The notes under the pieces were generated by a model. That model saw nothing but the letters and a program-made list of their open reading frames with translations, was not told the DNA's origin and ran no database searches. Below, one piece after another: positions 38,300 through 47,470 of a DNA stretch of 64,000 nucleotides (positions are counted from its first letter, which is position 1; each line of letters opens with the position of its first letter). This stretch comes from JBFFMO01 sp041390025 (GTDB lineage Bacteria; Myxococcota_A; Bradymonadia; Bradymonadales; Bradymonadaceae): positions 62,001-126,000 of the forward strand of contig JAWKQR010000008.1 in assembly GCA_041390025.1 (NCBI GenBank), given 5' to 3'. Made by a program: the position numbers and the translations under genes.

Positions 38300-39730
38300 A
38301 TGTTTTCCAACCGCTTGAAATCGACCCTCACCGCGGCCTTTGGTCTGGCGGTCTTTGCGCTGGCCGGATGTAGCGATGACGCCGCAACATCATCGTCGTG
38401 CACGTTTGACACGGATTGCACGCTTGGAACGGTTTGCAGCATCGACAAGATTTGTGTCACGGCGGCATGCGACTTCTGCACGAGCGAGCAAGTTTGTTTG
38501 AAGACCGCAGCCAACCCGGCCGGAAGCTGCTCGGCGCCTCAATGCGCCTCGAATGCGGATTGTGCGGACCAGGGCGGTATCTGCAAATCGGGGCTTTGCA
38601 CCGACCAGCAGTGCACGACCCGTGACGACTGCGCCGCCGGCCAGGTTTGCAACCTTGCGAACCAGTGCGTGGCAAGCGATGGGACCTGCGCGGGTGACGT
38701 CGACTGCCCAACCGGCGAGATCTGCCGTGATTCGGCTTGCGTCCCCGGTTGCGCCTCGAATGACAATTGTGATGCAGGCAAGTTCTGCAACACCGATGGC
38801 ATCTGCCAAACCGGTTGCCGTGACAACACGGAGTGCGGCTCCAACCAAACCTGCAACACGGGGCGCTGCATCTGCACGCCCGGCGGCTGCGGTGATGGCA
38901 AATTCTGTAACATTGACACAGGCCTGTGCGACGCGGTGCAGTCGTGCGACCAGGTGATGTGCCAGAACGGTCAGGTCTGCAACCCGTTGACGCTTCAGTG
39001 CGCCGACCCTTGCACGATGGATTCATGCTCGCCTGGCCAAGCATGCAACCAGCAGACGGGGCAGTGTGAGCAGACGAACTGCCCGGGCGAAGACCCAACA
39101 CAGTGCACCGGCAACGCGCAGCGTCCTCTGTGGGATCCCCTTCGCTGCTTCTGCGCCGAATGTCTGTCCGACACGGATTGCACCGGTGCGGGTGAAGTAT
39201 GCACCGCGAGCGGATCGTGCTTTGCGTGCCAGACCGCATGTGACGCCGGAACGCCAGGCACATGCGCAGGCACCACCCCCTACTGCATCAACGACTGCTG
39301 TGTGGAATGTGTGGGCGCTGCCGACTGTCCTCAGGGCCAATTGTGCTTGGAAGGGGCTTGTGGCGTACCACCGAACTGCGCCGTCGATCCGACAGTTTGT
39401 CCTGCAGGCACGACCTGCCAAAACGGCACCTGCTCAGCCAACTCAGGCGGTCAGGTGTGTGACCCAACGAACCCGACCTCGTGCCCAGCCGGTACGTTCT
39501 GTGACCCCACAAGTTTGACCTGCAGCGGCGGCATCGGTGGTGGATTCGGCTGCGGTCTGTGCAACCCCGACTGCACCTGTGACGGCGGATTGTCGTGCAA
39601 CGGCTTCCTTTGCGAAGGCTGCGGTGTGACGGTTGGTGGCATCCCAATCGGCGGTCCATCTTGCCCGAGCGGCGAATCGTGTTTGCCGCTCGCCGCGATT
39701 GGCTTGGGCAACATCTGTTTCCCGCTCTGA
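38300..39730 (+). CDS. Cys-rich lipoprotein with tandem short Cys repeats
   Basis: A 476-residue lipoprotein with lipobox ALAGC. About 50 Cys are arranged in repeats of roughly 20-25 residues of the form C-x4-DC-x3-xxCxx-x2-CV (for example TTRDDCAAGQVCNLANQCV, ASNDNCDAGKFCNTDGICQ). The C-terminus is Gly-rich (GGIGGGFGCGLCNPDCTC). The ATG at 38300 has a GAG 8 bases upstream; a GTG at 38291 would add three residues. The metallophosphoesterase gene follows after 7 bases. It resembles the other Cys-rich proteins in the window only in style, not in repeat unit. Function unknown. Confidence 0.8.
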   Translation: MFSNRLKSTLTAAFGLAVFALAGCSDDAATSSSCTFDTDCTLGTVCSIDKICVTAACDFCTSEQVCLKTAANPAGSCSAPQCASNADCADQGGICKSGLCTDQQCTTRDDCAAGQVCNLANQCVASDGTCAGDVDCPTGEICRDSACVPGCASNDNCDAGKFCNTDGICQTGCRDNTECGSNQTCNTGRCICTPGGCGDGKFCNIDTGLCDAVQSCDQVMCQNGQVCNPLTLQCADPCTMDSCSPGQACNQQTGQCEQTNCPGEDPTQCTGNAQRPLWDPLRCFCAECLSDTDCTGAGEVCTASGSCFACQTACDAGTPGTCAGTTPYCINDCCVECVGAADCPQGQLCLEGACGVPPNCAVDPTVCPAGTTCQNGTCSANSGGQVCDPTNPTSCPAGTFCDPTSLTCSGGIGGGFGCGLCNPDCTCDGGLSCNGFLCEGCGVTVGGIPIGGPSCPSGESCLPLAAIGLGNICFPL

Positions 39731-39737
39731 TCTTCTG

Positions 39738-40244
39738 ATGCCCACCAAGATAGGGGTCGTCTCCGATACACACGGATGGCTGGACCCCTTTTTACTTGAA
39801 GCTTTCGCTGGGGCGGAGCTCATCGTCCACGCGGGTGATATCGGCTCGATGGACGTGATCGATGCCCTTGAGACGGTCGCGCCTGTCGCGGTTGTTCGTG
39901 GGAACATCGACGGAGGCGATCTCCATTTTTTCCCCTTAGAGCTCGTCCAAGAGGTCGGTGGCAAACGTATCGCGTCGTTGCACATCGCCGGGAATCCCAG
40001 AAGCCCCAAGCGCGCCGCACTTGACCTGATCCGCCGCGAATCACCAGACGTCATCATCGTAGGCCACAGCCACATCCCAGTGGTGGGGCGCGTCGAAGGC
40101 TGCTTATGGATCAATCCGGGCGCGGCAGGCAGATCCGGATTCCACTCAGAACGATACGCCGCGATCCTTTACATCGCCGACGACGGCGAGATTTCGCTTG
40201 AGCGGATCGTGCTTGGCCCCAGGGCGGGGGCCGGACAGAGTTGA
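39738..40244 (+). CDS. YfcE/MJ0936-type metallophosphoesterase
   Basis: A 168-residue calcineurin-like phosphodiesterase. All metal-binding blocks are present: GVVSDTHG, VHAGDIGS, VRGNID, LHIAG and VGHSHIP, followed by NPGAA(G)R. Family members hydrolyse small phosphodiesters in vitro; the natural substrate is uncertain. The ATG at 39738 gives the usual length, and the longer open frame upstream lies inside the previous gene. Confidence 0.9.
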   Translation: MPTKIGVVSDTHGWLDPFLLEAFAGAELIVHAGDIGSMDVIDALETVAPVAVVRGNIDGGDLHFFPLELVQEVGGKRIASLHIAGNPRSPKRAALDLIRRESPDVIIVGHSHIPVVGRVEGCLWINPGAAGRSGFHSERYAAILYIADDGEISLERIVLGPRAGAGQS

Positions 40245-40299
40245 CGCTTTGAAACGGCAAGTCGACGTGCGGATTCGGGTCGGATACAATCCCGGGCGA

Positions 40300-41232
40300 A
40301 TGAGAGTCCCCCAACCAATCACCGCCTGGGAACTTGCACGTCGTCTCATGACGTTTAGTGGCCGCGTGGTGCGAAAGTTCCTTGCCAACAAGGGACTGCT
40401 GCTGGCCGGCGCGGTCGGTTACAACACGCTGCTGTCGCTCGTGCCTCTGCTGGCGGTGACCCTTTACATCATTAGCCGATTCATGGATCCCGCACCGATG
40501 TTGGGCGTGGTCGCGGCGGAGATCGACCTTGCGATTCCTGGCCAAACCGTCGAGTTCACGCAAGCCGTCACGTCGTTCCTAGAAGCCGCGGATGTCATCG
40601 GCCCGATCGGTATTGTGGTTTTGCTGTTTTTCAGCTCGTTGGCATTTCGAATGATCGAGGACGCGATGGCGATCATCTTCCGCCATCACACCCGCAAGAA
40701 GTCGCGTCATCCGCTCATTGCCGCGCTCATCCCGTTTGCGTACGTCTCGTTTATCAGCGTCGGGATTTTTGCTTTGACGGTGCTCACGACAACTGTTGAG
40801 GCGGCATCGGCGACGTTTGCGGCGTCACAAGTGGCAACCGACGGTTTTGTCGCGTGGCTGCTTCGTGGCGCGAACTTCCTTGGTTTTGTGGCGCTGTTTG
40901 CCTCGTTCTATCGCGTGCTGCCCATGGCGAGGGTTCGTCTGCGCTTGGCCTTGGTGGGAGGGCTGGTGGCTGCGGTGCTTTGGGAGCTTGTGCGCGCGAT
41001 CTTGGTTTACTACTTCGCGCATATTTCGATCGTCGGTGTGGTCTACGGTTCTTTGGCGACGGTCGTGATCGTGTTGCTTTCTCTGGAAATCGCTGCCGTG
41101 ATCGTACTCTTGGGAGCGCAGGTCATCGCCGAAATCGAGGTCAGCGCCGAGGCTGGGATTCCTTGGTATGAAGAACCCAAGAGGGTTGTGCACGTTATTC
41201 AACACAATGCCGCGGAGGACCAAGCTGCCTAA
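40300..41232 (+). CDS. YihY/BrkB family inner-membrane protein
   Basis: A 310-residue protein with six membrane segments. It shows the family signature AGAVGYNTLLSLVPLLAV at the first segment, RMIEDAMAIIFR and YGSLATVVIVLLSLEIAAVIVLLGAQ near the end. The family was once called ribonuclease BN by mistake and has no settled function. The ATG at 40300 is preferred; the longer frame overlaps the phosphoesterase. Confidence 0.88.
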   Translation: MRVPQPITAWELARRLMTFSGRVVRKFLANKGLLLAGAVGYNTLLSLVPLLAVTLYIISRFMDPAPMLGVVAAEIDLAIPGQTVEFTQAVTSFLEAADVIGPIGIVVLLFFSSLAFRMIEDAMAIIFRHHTRKKSRHPLIAALIPFAYVSFISVGIFALTVLTTTVEAASATFAASQVATDGFVAWLLRGANFLGFVALFASFYRVLPMARVRLRLALVGGLVAAVLWELVRAILVYYFAHISIVGVVYGSLATVVIVLLSLEIAAVIVLLGAQVIAEIEVSAEAGIPWYEEPKRVVHVIQHNAAEDQAA

Positions 41233-41319
41233 GTTTGCAGCCGGCTTTGACACACGCGCACTTTCGTTTTCTACTGTTGTCATCGATCTCTTCATCTCGA
41301 TTTCTGTTGGAGGTGCACC

Positions 41320-43615
41320 GTGCGCAAATGGCCGGTCCTCGTATTACTTTTCGCGTTTGGAAACCTGATCACGACCGCATGTGGTGACTCCAGCGGTCCT
41401 GCGCTCGTCCAGAACAACCAGTTTCAAAACAATGAGAACAACGGAGGCCTGAAGCCCGACGGCGCGATCTGCGATCAGCCCGAGGAGTGTGCAGGCGGCA
41501 ACTGTGTTCTTGCGGTCTGTACGTCGGCAACATGCACGGACAGCCGTCAAAACGGGGACGAGTCAGACGTCGACTGCGGCGCGATTGGGTGCAAGCGATG
41601 CGACATCGGCAAGATGTGTGGCGAAGACATCGACTGCATCTCAGGCATCTGCAACGACGGCACATGCCGTGACAAGAACTGCGGCGACAGCATCAAAAAC
41701 GGCCTCGAAACCGACGTCGACTGTGGCTTCTTGTGCGGACCCTGCGCCGACAACAAAGCCTGCAACGAGGACTCTGACTGCATCAGCCGTGTTTGCGACA
41801 ACAACGTCTGCAAGGCCCCCACGTGCAGTGACTCGAGGCCAACGGAACCGAGACCGACGTCGACTGGGGGCCATGCGACCCATGCGGCACCGGGGCGGCC
41901 TGCGCACGGTCGCATCGGATTGCGAGACAGGTGTCTGCTTAGGCTCGGTCTGCCAGGCGGCCACATGCCTCGATTCGGTCAAGAACGGGTCCGAGACGGC
42001 CGTGGACTGTGGTGGACGTGAGTGTGGAGCGTGCGCGGATGGAGAGGTATGCAGCCAGGCAACGGATTGCATCTCGGGCGTTTGTGATGCGGCGTCAAAA
42101 ACATGTGCCTCCGCAGCGTGCGATGACCGCAAGCTCAATGGCGACGAAACCGACGTGGATTGCGGCGGATCGTGTGCGCCTTGCCCACCGTCGAAACGTT
42201 GTGAGACGGGGACCGACTGTGTCAGCAGCATCTGTGACGCCACCAAGATTTGTACGACGCCCAACTGCACCGATACGTTCAAGAACGGCGATGAAACCGG
42301 CGTCGACTGTGGCGCGCGATGTGGTGGTTGTGCCGATGGTGTCGCGTGTTTGGTGTCCACCGACTGCCAAAGCTTGGTGTGTACGGGCATGGTTTGCCAA
42401 CAAGGACAGTGTTCGGACGGCCAAAAGAACGGCACCGAAACCGACGTCGATTGCGGTTCCAACTGCAACCGCTGCGCCGACAACAAAACATGCGTTGCGG
42501 ATACGGATTGCTTGAGCAACAGCTGTCGAAACAACCGCTGTGCGGCTCCCACGTGCAACGACGGCAAACGAAACGGCTCCGAGTCGGACATTGACTGCGG
42601 CGGCAGCTGCGCGAACAAATGCGATACGAGCCAGCAGTGCAACTTCGGCGCCGATTGCGTCTCGAACGTCTGTGGCAACAACGGCCTTTGCCGTGCAGCA
42701 ACCTGCCAAGACGGCGTCATCAACGGCGACGAAACCGACGTGGATTGTGGCGGACAGTCGTGTCCCAAGTGCCAATTGGCCGACACATGCTCCGGCAACC
42801 TCGACTGCGTGAGCAACATTTGTGGCGGTGGTGCAGCGGGTCCCATCTGCGCCGAATGCGTCGAGAACCGCACCCAACCCACCGTTCGCACGTGTGGATA
42901 CAAGCAACGTGGACAGGTGCAGCAGCAGTGCTTGGGCGGTTTCTGGACCGACCAGTCATGCATCAACGTGTGGTACGGCAGCTGTAAAGAGCTTCAACAG
43001 GATCAACCGACGAGCCTTGACGGGCACTTACACGCTTGATCCCGACGGCCCTGCAACGGGTTACGCAAGCTTCCAAGCCTCTGCGATATGACGACCGATG
43101 GTGGCGGTTGGACCGACATCACGCCTTGCATCGCCAAGGACAAGCTCAATGCGGAGCTGGTGGCGCTCGAAACCGCGAAGACCTCGACCTTCGAGAACTG
43201 CCGTCCCAAGACACAAGATGAAGCGGCTGGTCATGCGTACCACTGGACGTTTGACTTCCCGGCCGGTTACCGCGAGTTCTACTACAAAGGACTACGAGGC
43301 AAAGCGAACGCGCGAACGAAACCAGCGACTTGGGCTGGATTCAGTCATCTTGGACGCAGCAGTATTCGGGCAACAACTTGGGCGACATCGCCTTCGGAAC
43401 GCCTACGCAAGCGGGTCCGTCCTATTCGTACAGCCGCTTTGCAGCCAATGTTCGAACGGCACGTCGTGCAACAGCTGTGTGCAGCCGTGGCCCGGTCAGT
43501 CCACGATCAACATCATCGGGGCATTTCGACCAAGTTCCGCATTTCTCGTGGAGCGAGACCGGACCGGAATACGAGGTTGGTACCCTTGCGGACGGGATCG
43601 ATCCGGTTCCGATAA
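41320..43615 (+). pseudogene. Cys-repeat lipoprotein with C-terminal fibrinogen-like domain, multiply frameshifted
   Basis: Starts at GTG with a GGAGGT site and encodes a lipoprotein signal (LITTAC), an Asn-rich linker and about nine repeats of roughly 45 residues (NGxETDVDCGGxCxxC, DCxSxVC). The frame breaks near 41836 and 41904; each missing base restores the repeat pattern. After 43000 the reading moves through several frames: TGTYTLDPDG, CDMTTDGGGWTDI, ETSDLGWIQSSW, CSNGTSCNSC, FSWSETGPEYE, GWYP. Put together these form a fibrinogen-like C-terminal domain (SCKEL to GWYP), ending near 43615. At least seven indels are needed. Whether this is sequence error or a decaying gene cannot be decided here. 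Confidence 0.75.
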
Positions 43616-43637
43616 CAATTTGATTTGATCGCCGCGT

Positions 43638-43663
43638 CGGGGTTGGAATAAGTTCCAGCCCCG
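43638..43663 (+). terminator. Hairpin terminator before mtnD
   Basis: An 11-bp stem (one G:T pair) with a TAAG loop, followed by a moderately T-rich stretch, lies 22 bases after the stop of the Cys-repeat gene. Confidence 0.6.
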
Positions 43664-43709
43664 GATTCATTCTTTGGGGTCAAAACTGACTGCAGGCGAG
43701 GAGCATGAC

Positions 43710-44253
43710 ATGGCGAGTGTAATGATTCCATCCGAAGACCGGACCCTGACCAACGTGGACGACATCCAGACGTTCCTGGCCGAGTTTGGGATCTGGTATC
43801 GGCATTTCGACGGGTCGGACAACCTTGCGATGAGGCCAGAAACGAGGAGAGACTGAGGCCTACGTGGCTCCAATCAATGCGTTGAAGTCCGAAGGGGGTT
43901 ACGTGACCGCCGATGTGATCAATATCACGCCGTCCACGCCCAACCTGGATGCCATGTTGGCCAAGTTCGACCGCGAGCACTGGCATGACGAAGACGAAGT
44001 GCGTTTCATCGTCAAGGGATCGGGGCTGTTCCACATTCATCCCAAGGACGGTCCAGTGTTCCGAATTGACGTGCAGAAGGGCGACATGATCAATGTGCCG
44101 CGCGGGACGCTGCATTGGTTTCATCTGTGTTCGGACCGCACGATTCGGGCGATCCGGCTCTTCCAAGACGTCTCGGGCTGGACGCCGCACTACTCCGACT
44201 CTGGTGTGGACGGGGAATTCCAACCGCTGTGCTTCGGTCCAGCGTACCTGTGA
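43710..44253 (+). pseudogene. mtnD: Acireductone dioxygenase, two 1-base deletions as sequenced
   Basis: A cupin enzyme of methionine salvage that oxidises acireductone. The ATG at 43710 has a GAGGAG site. The first 40 residues (DIQTFLAEFGIWYRHF) and the last 125 (KSEGGYVTADVINITP, then HWHDEDEVRF with the metal ligands His, His, Glu, and a third His in TLHWFH) are in frames one step apart. Between them a third frame supplies DEARNEERL and joins to EAYVAPIN. One missing base near 43828 and one near 43853 give 181 residues, the ARD length. No other salvage gene is nearby. A frame starting at 43864 would lack the N-terminal third. Confidence 0.82.
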
Positions 44254-44274
44254 TGGCGTGACTGCCTTCTGATA

Positions 44275-44303
44275 TTGACAGGGGCGGGGGGCATATGTAG
44301 TTT
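44275..44303 (+). promoter_or_regulatory. Sigma-70 promoter of the yceD-rpmF-rib-nusB operon
   Basis: A perfect -35 TTGACA, a 17-base spacer and TAGTTT (3/6). Transcription would start near 44310, about 38 bases before the yceD start. No other promoter of similar quality was noticed before the end of the operon at 50766. Confidence 0.55.
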
Positions 44304-44347
44304 AGCGCGCCCTGTAGCCGGACCTGTTCGTGCGTATGGAGTGCGCT

Positions 44348-44899
44348 GTGCGTCTTTATGTCGAGGAATTCAAGACTCGCCCCCAACGCGACCTCAAGTT
44401 TGTGGTCGAGGGAGCGGAGCGTGACGCGCTGCTTAGTGGAACCGATTACACGGTTCCAACGACACTGTTGCTGACTGTGGATGTTGAGCGAATCGGCGAG
44501 ACATTCCGCGTCGTTGGCACGATTGAGGCGACTGTCGCGTATGTGTGCGGCCGTTGCTTGGAGGCGCGTGAACAGGAGCTCCACATTGAGATCGATTGGG
44601 TCTTGATGGAGAAGCGAGAGTTCGCGAAGAAGTACGCGACGGATGAGGAAGTCGAACTGTCGGCAGAAGACCTCGACGTCAGCGTTTATGAAGGCGAAGA
44701 AATCGACCTTTCCGACTTGGTTCGGGAGGCGATTTTGTTGGAACTTCCGACCTATGCTCGATGCCCTGAAGGCAGCACTCAGTGTGATGCCGACTTTGCG
44801 AAGAACGTCGGTTCAAAAGTTCTGGAAGATAACGAAGAAGCATCGATGGACCTTCGGTGGAGTGCACTGAAGGACCTGAAGATTAAGAGCAAAGACTAG
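44348..44899 (+). CDS. yceD: YceD family protein (DUF177)
   Basis: A 183-residue protein with the family core YVCGRCLEA and a second Cys pair (ARCPEGSTQC) that may bind metal. YceD homologues are linked to 23S rRNA accumulation and almost always precede rpmF, as here (9 bases). The GTG at 44348 is chosen because GGAG lies 6 bases upstream; ATG at 44336 and GTG at 44330 are in frame but have no ribosome site. Confidence 0.9.
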   Translation: MRLYVEEFKTRPQRDLKFVVEGAERDALLSGTDYTVPTTLLLTVDVERIGETFRVVGTIEATVAYVCGRCLEAREQELHIEIDWVLMEKREFAKKYATDEEVELSAEDLDVSVYEGEEIDLSDLVREAILLELPTYARCPEGSTQCDADFAKNVGSKVLEDNEEASMDLRWSALKDLKIKSKD

Positions 44900-44908
44900 G
44901 AGAGCGTC

Positions 44909-45094
44909 ATGGCGGTTCCAAAGAAACGCAAATCGAAGATGAAGACCCGTTCGCGCAAGAGCGCGAACATGAAGCTGAAGCTTCCAGGGTTCCCAGAATG
45001 CCCCAATTGCGGTGATTCCAAGCAGGCACACCGCGTTTGCCCGACCTGCGGTGAGTACCGCGGCGAGCAAGTTTTGGAAGTCTTCGAAGTCTGA
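44909..45094 (+). CDS. rpmF: 50S ribosomal protein L32
   Basis: A 61-residue ribosomal protein. The basic N-terminus (MAVPKKRKSKMKTRSRKS) is followed by a zinc ribbon with CPNCGD and CPTCGEY, the zinc-binding form of L32. In most bacteria plsX and fab genes follow; here an ACP-containing fusion gene follows instead. Confidence 0.97.
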   Translation: MAVPKKRKSKMKTRSRKSANMKLKLPGFPECPNCGDSKQAHRVCPTCGEYRGEQVLEVFEV

Positions 45095-45163
45095 TCAAGC
45101 TGGCCGGAGGCTGCGCTGCTGACGCTGCGTCGCCCAACAGCGTGCTCAACGTAGGCCGGTCTC

Positions 45164-45868
45164 ATGGCTGCTCGTGACCAAGTCATCGCCATCATCTCGG
45201 AGGTACTCGAAGTGCCAAGGGAGGAGGTGCGCGCAGAAACGGACTTCGTCACCGATTTGGGGACGACCAGCCTCGATATCGTCAACCTCGTTTGGCGAAT
45301 CGAAGAGCAGTTCGGACTGGGAGAGACACCGGAATCCGTGCTGCAAGATCTCCGCACTGTCGGCCAGCTCATCGAGCTGGTGGAGGGCCTCAAAGAGCCG
45401 TCAGAAGTCTTTGATGTTGGGGATGTTGCCATCGCGTCCGATCACGCTGGCGTGGAGCTCAAGGCGTCGATCGTTGCGTGGTTACGTGCCCAAGGCAAGA
45501 CTGCTGTCGACATGGGGCCCACGGATTCCCACCCGGTCGACTACCCGAGTTTTGCCAAGCTCGTGTGCGGCCGCGTCGCGACAGGTGACGTACCGCTGGG
45601 TATCCTAATCTGCGGTTCGGGCATCGGAATGAGTATCGCGGCGAACAAAGTACATGGCATCCGCGCCGCACTGGTGAGCGAGCCCCTCTCCGCCGCGATG
45701 AGCCGCAAGCACAACAACGCCAACATCCTGTGTTTGGGGGCTCGCATGACGGGCCCTGATCTCGCGACAGAGTGTGTCCGTGCGTTCCTCGCGACAGCTT
45801 TTGATCCCGGTGACGATGGTCGTCATCGCAGGCGTGTTCAGATGATCACCGAGCTAGAGAATAGCTAG
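45164..45868 (+). CDS. rpiB: Acyl carrier protein fused to ribose-5-phosphate isomerase B
   Basis: A single 234-residue frame. Residues 1-77 are an acyl carrier protein domain (VIAIISEVLEVPREEV, TDLGTTSLDIVNLVWRIEEQFG) with Ser36 at the phosphopantetheine site in a TSL rather than DSL context. After a 10-residue linker, residues 88-230 are a full RpiB (IASDHAGVELK, GSGIGMSIAANK with Cys150 just before, RKHNNANILCLGARM). No ATG, GTG or TTG lies in frame at the junction, so a separate RpiB start is not available. RpiB next to nrdR and rib genes is a known Deltaproteobacterial order, and ACP next to rpmF is also common, so the fusion joins two neighbours. Whether the ACP is acylated is unknown. 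Confidence 0.9.
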   Translation: MAARDQVIAIISEVLEVPREEVRAETDFVTDLGTTSLDIVNLVWRIEEQFGLGETPESVLQDLRTVGQLIELVEGLKEPSEVFDVGDVAIASDHAGVELKASIVAWLRAQGKTAVDMGPTDSHPVDYPSFAKLVCGRVATGDVPLGILICGSGIGMSIAANKVHGIRAALVSEPLSAAMSRKHNNANILCLGARMTGPDLATECVRAFLATAFDPGDDGRHRRRVQMITELENS

Positions 45869-45894
45869 GCCCTCAGGCCTCGTTAGGGTCATTT

Positions 45895-46383
45895 ATGCGT
45901 TGCCCATTTTGCGGTCATCTTGAAGACAAAGTGGTCGACTCGCGCCAGTCCAAGGACGGTGCCGCCATTCGGCGCAGGCGCGAATGTCTCGACTGCGGGC
46001 GACGATTCACCAGCTACGAACACATCGAGGAGGTCTTCCCGCAAATCGTCAAACGCGACGGCACGCGAGAGGACTACGATCGTCAAAAGATCGTGCAAGG
46101 TGTGCGCATCGCCTGCAAGAAGTTGCCGATATCACGCATCCAAATCGACGCGGTCGTGGACGAGGTGGAACGCGGCCTGCTTGAGCAACAAGCACGCGAG
46201 GTGTCCAGCGAGTGGGTTGGCGCGCGCGTGACCGAAGGACTTCGAAACCTAGATCCCGTTGCGTACATCCGATTTGCCTCGGTCTACCGAGCATTTGGCG
46301 ACATTCAAGAGTTTCTGCGGGAGCTCCGAGACTTGGAGTCGTCCCCAGAGACGACACCAAAGGACTCCGACGATGACATCTGA
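45895..46383 (+). CDS. nrdR: Transcriptional repressor NrdR
   Basis: A zinc-ribbon/ATP-cone repressor of ribonucleotide reductase genes, 162 residues. The zinc ribbon has CPFC and CLDCGRRF; the ATP-cone contains IVKRDGTREDYDRQKI and RFASVYRAF. The C-terminal tail is acidic. It overlaps the ribD start by 11 bases. Confidence 0.97.
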   Translation: MRCPFCGHLEDKVVDSRQSKDGAAIRRRRECLDCGRRFTSYEHIEEVFPQIVKRDGTREDYDRQKIVQGVRIACKKLPISRIQIDAVVDEVERGLLEQQAREVSSEWVGARVTEGLRNLDPVAYIRFASVYRAFGDIQEFLRELRDLESSPETTPKDSDDDI

Positions 46384-47470
46384 CGAGCAATTCATGGCGA
46401 TGGCGCTTGACCTCGCCCGGCGTGGCGAGGGCCGAACCGCCCCCAACCCGGCGGTCGGTTGTGTCATCGTCAGGGATGGCGAGATCTTGGGTCAAGGGTG
46501 GCACGAACGGGCGGGTATGCCGCACGCTGAGGCAGCCGCTCTCGCGTCGGCAGGCGATGTCACAGGCGCAACCGCGTACGTGACCCTTGAGCCATGCAGC
46601 TTCCACGGCCGCACACCGCCCTGCGCGTCTGCTCTTATCCGCGCAGGCATCAAACGGGTGGTTGTCGGTACGCTCGATTCCAATCCTAAGGTCAACGGAG
46701 CGGGGCTCGAGCTGCTTCGCGACGCGGGGATTCAGGTCGATGTAGGGGTTTTGGAGCAGGCGTGTTTCGACCTCAACCGGCCGTTTTTCAAGCTCGTCAC
46801 GACGGGGCGTCCGTGGGTGCTGGCCAAGTGGGCCATGACATTGGACGGCAAGATCGCCACACGCACGGGACATTCAGAATGGGTCAGTGGTGAGGTGTCT
46901 CGCGCCCATGTGCATGGCCTGCGAAACACGCTGGACGCGATCTTGGTGGGGGCTGGGACCGTTCGACTTGATGATCCTCGGCTGACGTGTCGCGTTGAGG
47001 CAGGCCGTGATCCTGTGCGTGTATTGTTGGATTCACAGCTCTCGGTTGCCCCCACGGCCCGGATCTTTGACACGGCTGGGACATTGGTCTTTTGTGCCTC
47101 AACGGCGCCGACCACGAATTACAATGCCCTCCTCAAGAAAGGGGCGCAGGTCATACCGGTTGGGCGAACCGACGGAAAACTCGACGTGGTGTGTGTGCTC
47201 AACGAGCTTGGAGCGCGAGGGATTGCCAGCGTGCTCGTGGAAGGTGGAGGCGCGGTTCTTGGCTCGTTCTTCGACGCGGGGATGGTTGATCACGTGATGG
47301 CGTTTGTCGCGCCCAAGATTGCCGGCGGTTTGGAAGCTCCAGGGCCCGTGGCGGGAGCAGGAATCGTGCGAATGACCGACTCGCACCGCTTGGTCAACGT
47401 CACGTACCGCCAGAGCGGCGAGGATCTGCTTATCGAGGGCGATGTTGAGGGAACATGTTTACCGGATTGA
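46373..47470 (+). CDS. ribD: Riboflavin biosynthesis deaminase/reductase RibD
   Basis: A bifunctional enzyme for steps two and three of riboflavin synthesis, 365 residues. The N-terminal deaminase has HAEAAAL and PCSFHGRTPPC (zinc His and two Cys, with Glu as proton shuttle). The C-terminal reductase begins KWAMTLDGKIATRTG and contains VEGGGAVLGSF. The ATG at 46373 overlaps nrdR by 11 bases, and the gene overlaps ribE by 16. Confidence 0.96.
   Translation: MTSDEQFMAMALDLARRGEGRTAPNPAVGCVIVRDGEILGQGWHERAGMPHAEAAALASAGDVTGATAYVTLEPCSFHGRTPPCASALIRAGIKRVVVGTLDSNPKVNGAGLELLRDAGIQVDVGVLEQACFDLNRPFFKLVTTGRPWVLAKWAMTLDGKIATRTGHSEWVSGEVSRAHVHGLRNTLDAILVGAGTVRLDDPRLTCRVEAGRDPVRVLLDSQLSVAPTARIFDTAGTLVFCASTAPTTNYNALLKKGAQVIPVGRTDGKLDVVCVLNELGARGIASVLVEGGGAVLGSFFDAGMVDHVMAFVAPKIAGGLEAPGPVAGAGIVRMTDSHRLVNVTYRQSGEDLLIEGDVEGTCLPD

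Noticed and set aside
41641..42966. Long open frame on the minus strand opposite the Cys-repeat lipoprotein gene
   Set aside because: The Ser/Gln/Pro-rich translation is the reverse of the repetitive Cys codons; only the plus strand shows a lipoprotein signal and repeats.
44910..46373. FMN riboswitch in front of the rib genes
   Set aside because: ribD starts inside nrdR and the genes overlap, leaving no leader; no RFN-like conserved segments were seen upstream of yceD either.
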